Of a stretch of DNA of 7,304 nucleotides, positions 6,594-7,304 are shown one piece after another. The notes below the pieces were generated by a model, which was given only the letters and a program-made list of their open reading frames with translations, was not told where the DNA came from and searched no databases. Position 1 is the first letter of the stretch; each line of letters begins with the position of its first letter. The DNA comes from Candidatus Elarobacter sp. (GTDB lineage: Bacteria; Vulcanimicrobiota; Vulcanimicrobiia; Vulcanimicrobiales; Vulcanimicrobiaceae). The stretch is from positions 1-7,304 of the forward strand of contig JASLGJ010000490.1 in assembly GCA_030150085.1 (NCBI GenBank), written 5' to 3'. The position numbers and the translations under genes are program-made.

Positions 6594-7304
6594 TAGAGGG
6601 AGCCGGATGGTCCCATCGCCTCGAGGCGTTTCTTCAGGTCGAACAGGAAGCCGCTCGCGACCGCGCCGTCGACCACCCGGTGGTCGAGCGACATGCAGAC
6701 GTTCATCATCGAGCGCACCACGATGGCGTCGTCGGCCATCACGACCGGGCGCTTCACCGCCGCTTCCATCGTCACGATCCCGGTCTGCCCCGGCACCAGG
6801 ATCGGCGCCGAGAGGATCGAGCCGTTGGCGCCGGTGTTGTTGACGGTGAACGTGCCGCCGGCCAGGTCGTCCGCGCCGAGCTTGCCGCGCCGGGCCTTGT
6901 CGATCAGCTCGCCCGCCGCCAGCGCGATCCCCTTGATGGAGAGCTGGTCGGCGTGGCGGATCACCGGCACGACGAGGTTGGCGTCGGCCGCGATCGCGAT
7001 GCCGATGTTGACGTCGCGGTGGAGCTGGATGCCCTCCTCGGTGAACGAGGCGTTCATGAGCGGGAACTTGGCCAGCGACTCGACCGCGGCCCGGATGAAG
7101 AAGGGCAGCAGCGTCAGCTTGACGCCGTAGGCCTTCTCGAAGCCGTCCTTTTCGCGGGTGCGCCACTTCCAGACGTTGGTGACGTCGACTTCCACCACCG
7201 TCCAGGCGTGCGGGGCGGTGTGCTTGGACTCCACCATCCGCTGGGCGATGATCTTGCGCGCCTGGGTGAGCGGGATCAGCTCGCCGGGCTGCGCGGTGGA
7301 GTAG
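6593..7304 (-). CDS. 2-oxoacid dehydrogenase E2, dihydrolipoamide acyltransferase catalytic domain (5' end outside window)
   Basis: The window holds the last 236 residues of an E2 acyltransferase; the reading frame stays open to the right edge, so the lipoyl and E1/E3-binding domains lie beyond it. The first ATG at 7237 is internal: the frame upstream reads IPLTQARKIIAQRM, the standard opening of the catalytic domain. The core carries NIGIAIA and LVVPVI strands, GGTFTVNNTGANGS, and the active-site SLDHRVVDGA with the His and Asp of the HxxxDG motif near the C-terminus. The NNTG and VKRPVV segments resemble branched-chain 2-oxoacid dehydrogenase E2 more than pyruvate or 2-oxoglutarate E2, but that subtype is inference. 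E2 forms the multimeric core that passes the acyl group to CoA. The stop TAG shares one base with the protease GTG, hinting at a shared transcript. Confidence 0.93.
   Translation of the reverse strand, partial: YSTAQPGELIPLTQARKIIAQRMVESKHTAPHAWTVVEVDVTNVWKWRTREKDGFEKAYGVKLTLLPFFIRAAVESLAKFPLMNASFTEEGIQLHRDVNIGIAIAADANLVVPVIRHADQLSIKGIALAAGELIDKARRGKLGADDLAGGTFTVNNTGANGSILSAPILVPGQTGIVTMEAAVKRPVVMADDAIVVRSMMNVCMSLDHRVVDGAVASGFLFDLKKRLEAMGPSGSL

Noticed and set aside
5220..6596. A 458-codon plus-strand frame opposite the protease
   Set aside because: Biased shadow translation with no motif; the minus-strand protein has signal peptide and paired catalytic motifs.
6594..7166. An extension of the aspartic protease frame through the E2 gene to an ATG at 7166
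   Set aside because: The extra residues are Arg/Gly/Ala-rich out-of-frame reading of E2; the real gene begins at or after the E2 stop.

Overview
The window is a compact, very GC-rich stretch of bacterial chromosome. Codon third positions are mostly G or C, and GTG, TTG and apparently CTG starts are common. Nothing marks it as phage, plasmid or insertion-sequence DNA. The menaquinone genes belong to the futalosine route, and two proteins carry Sec-type signal peptides. This fits an aerobic or facultative high-GC bacterium outside the best-studied groups. I lean weakly towards Eremiobacterota (WPS-2)-like or a similar lineage on gene content and style, but the window has no marker gene that proves it.

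Layout. Positions 1-3477 (minus strand) form one tightly packed run, in transcription order: queD (6-carboxytetrahydropterin synthase), a secreted glycine-zipper protein of unknown role, queE (7-carboxy-7-deazaguanine synthase), a DUF962/Mpo1-like membrane protein, mqnB (futalosine hydrolase), mqnD (1,4-dihydroxy-6-naphthoate synthase), and the first 16 codons of a protein with a twin-arginine-like N-terminus that runs off the left edge. From queE onward, neighbours overlap by 4 bases or lie 1 base apart, so translation is probably coupled. Positions 3495-4933 (plus strand) hold a divergent pair, a DUF4438 protein and a GrpB/UPF0157 nucleotidyltransferase-fold protein, joined by a GTGA overlap. 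Positions 4971-7304 (minus strand) hold the C-terminal catalytic part of a 2-oxoacid dehydrogenase E2 acyltransferase, cut by the right edge, followed by a secreted protein with two complete retropepsin-type aspartic protease domains. A cluster of inverted repeats sits where these two genes meet.

How the genes work together. QueD and QueE catalyse consecutive steps towards preQ0, the 7-deazaguanine precursor of queuosine; FolE and QueC are not here. MqnB and MqnD are two steps of the futalosine menaquinone pathway; MqnA and MqnC are not here. The operon therefore joins parts of two unrelated cofactor pathways with a lipid-oxidation-type membrane protein and exported proteins. The shared transcript is inferred from spacing. 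Notable points are the CTGA junction implying a CTG start for mqnB, the 17-base space between the divergent queD and DUF4438 starts, the hairpin cluster at 6527-6591, and the tandem aspartic protease. I see no RNA gene, CRISPR array, transposase or complete new defence system, and no gene-free stretch longer than 42 bases.
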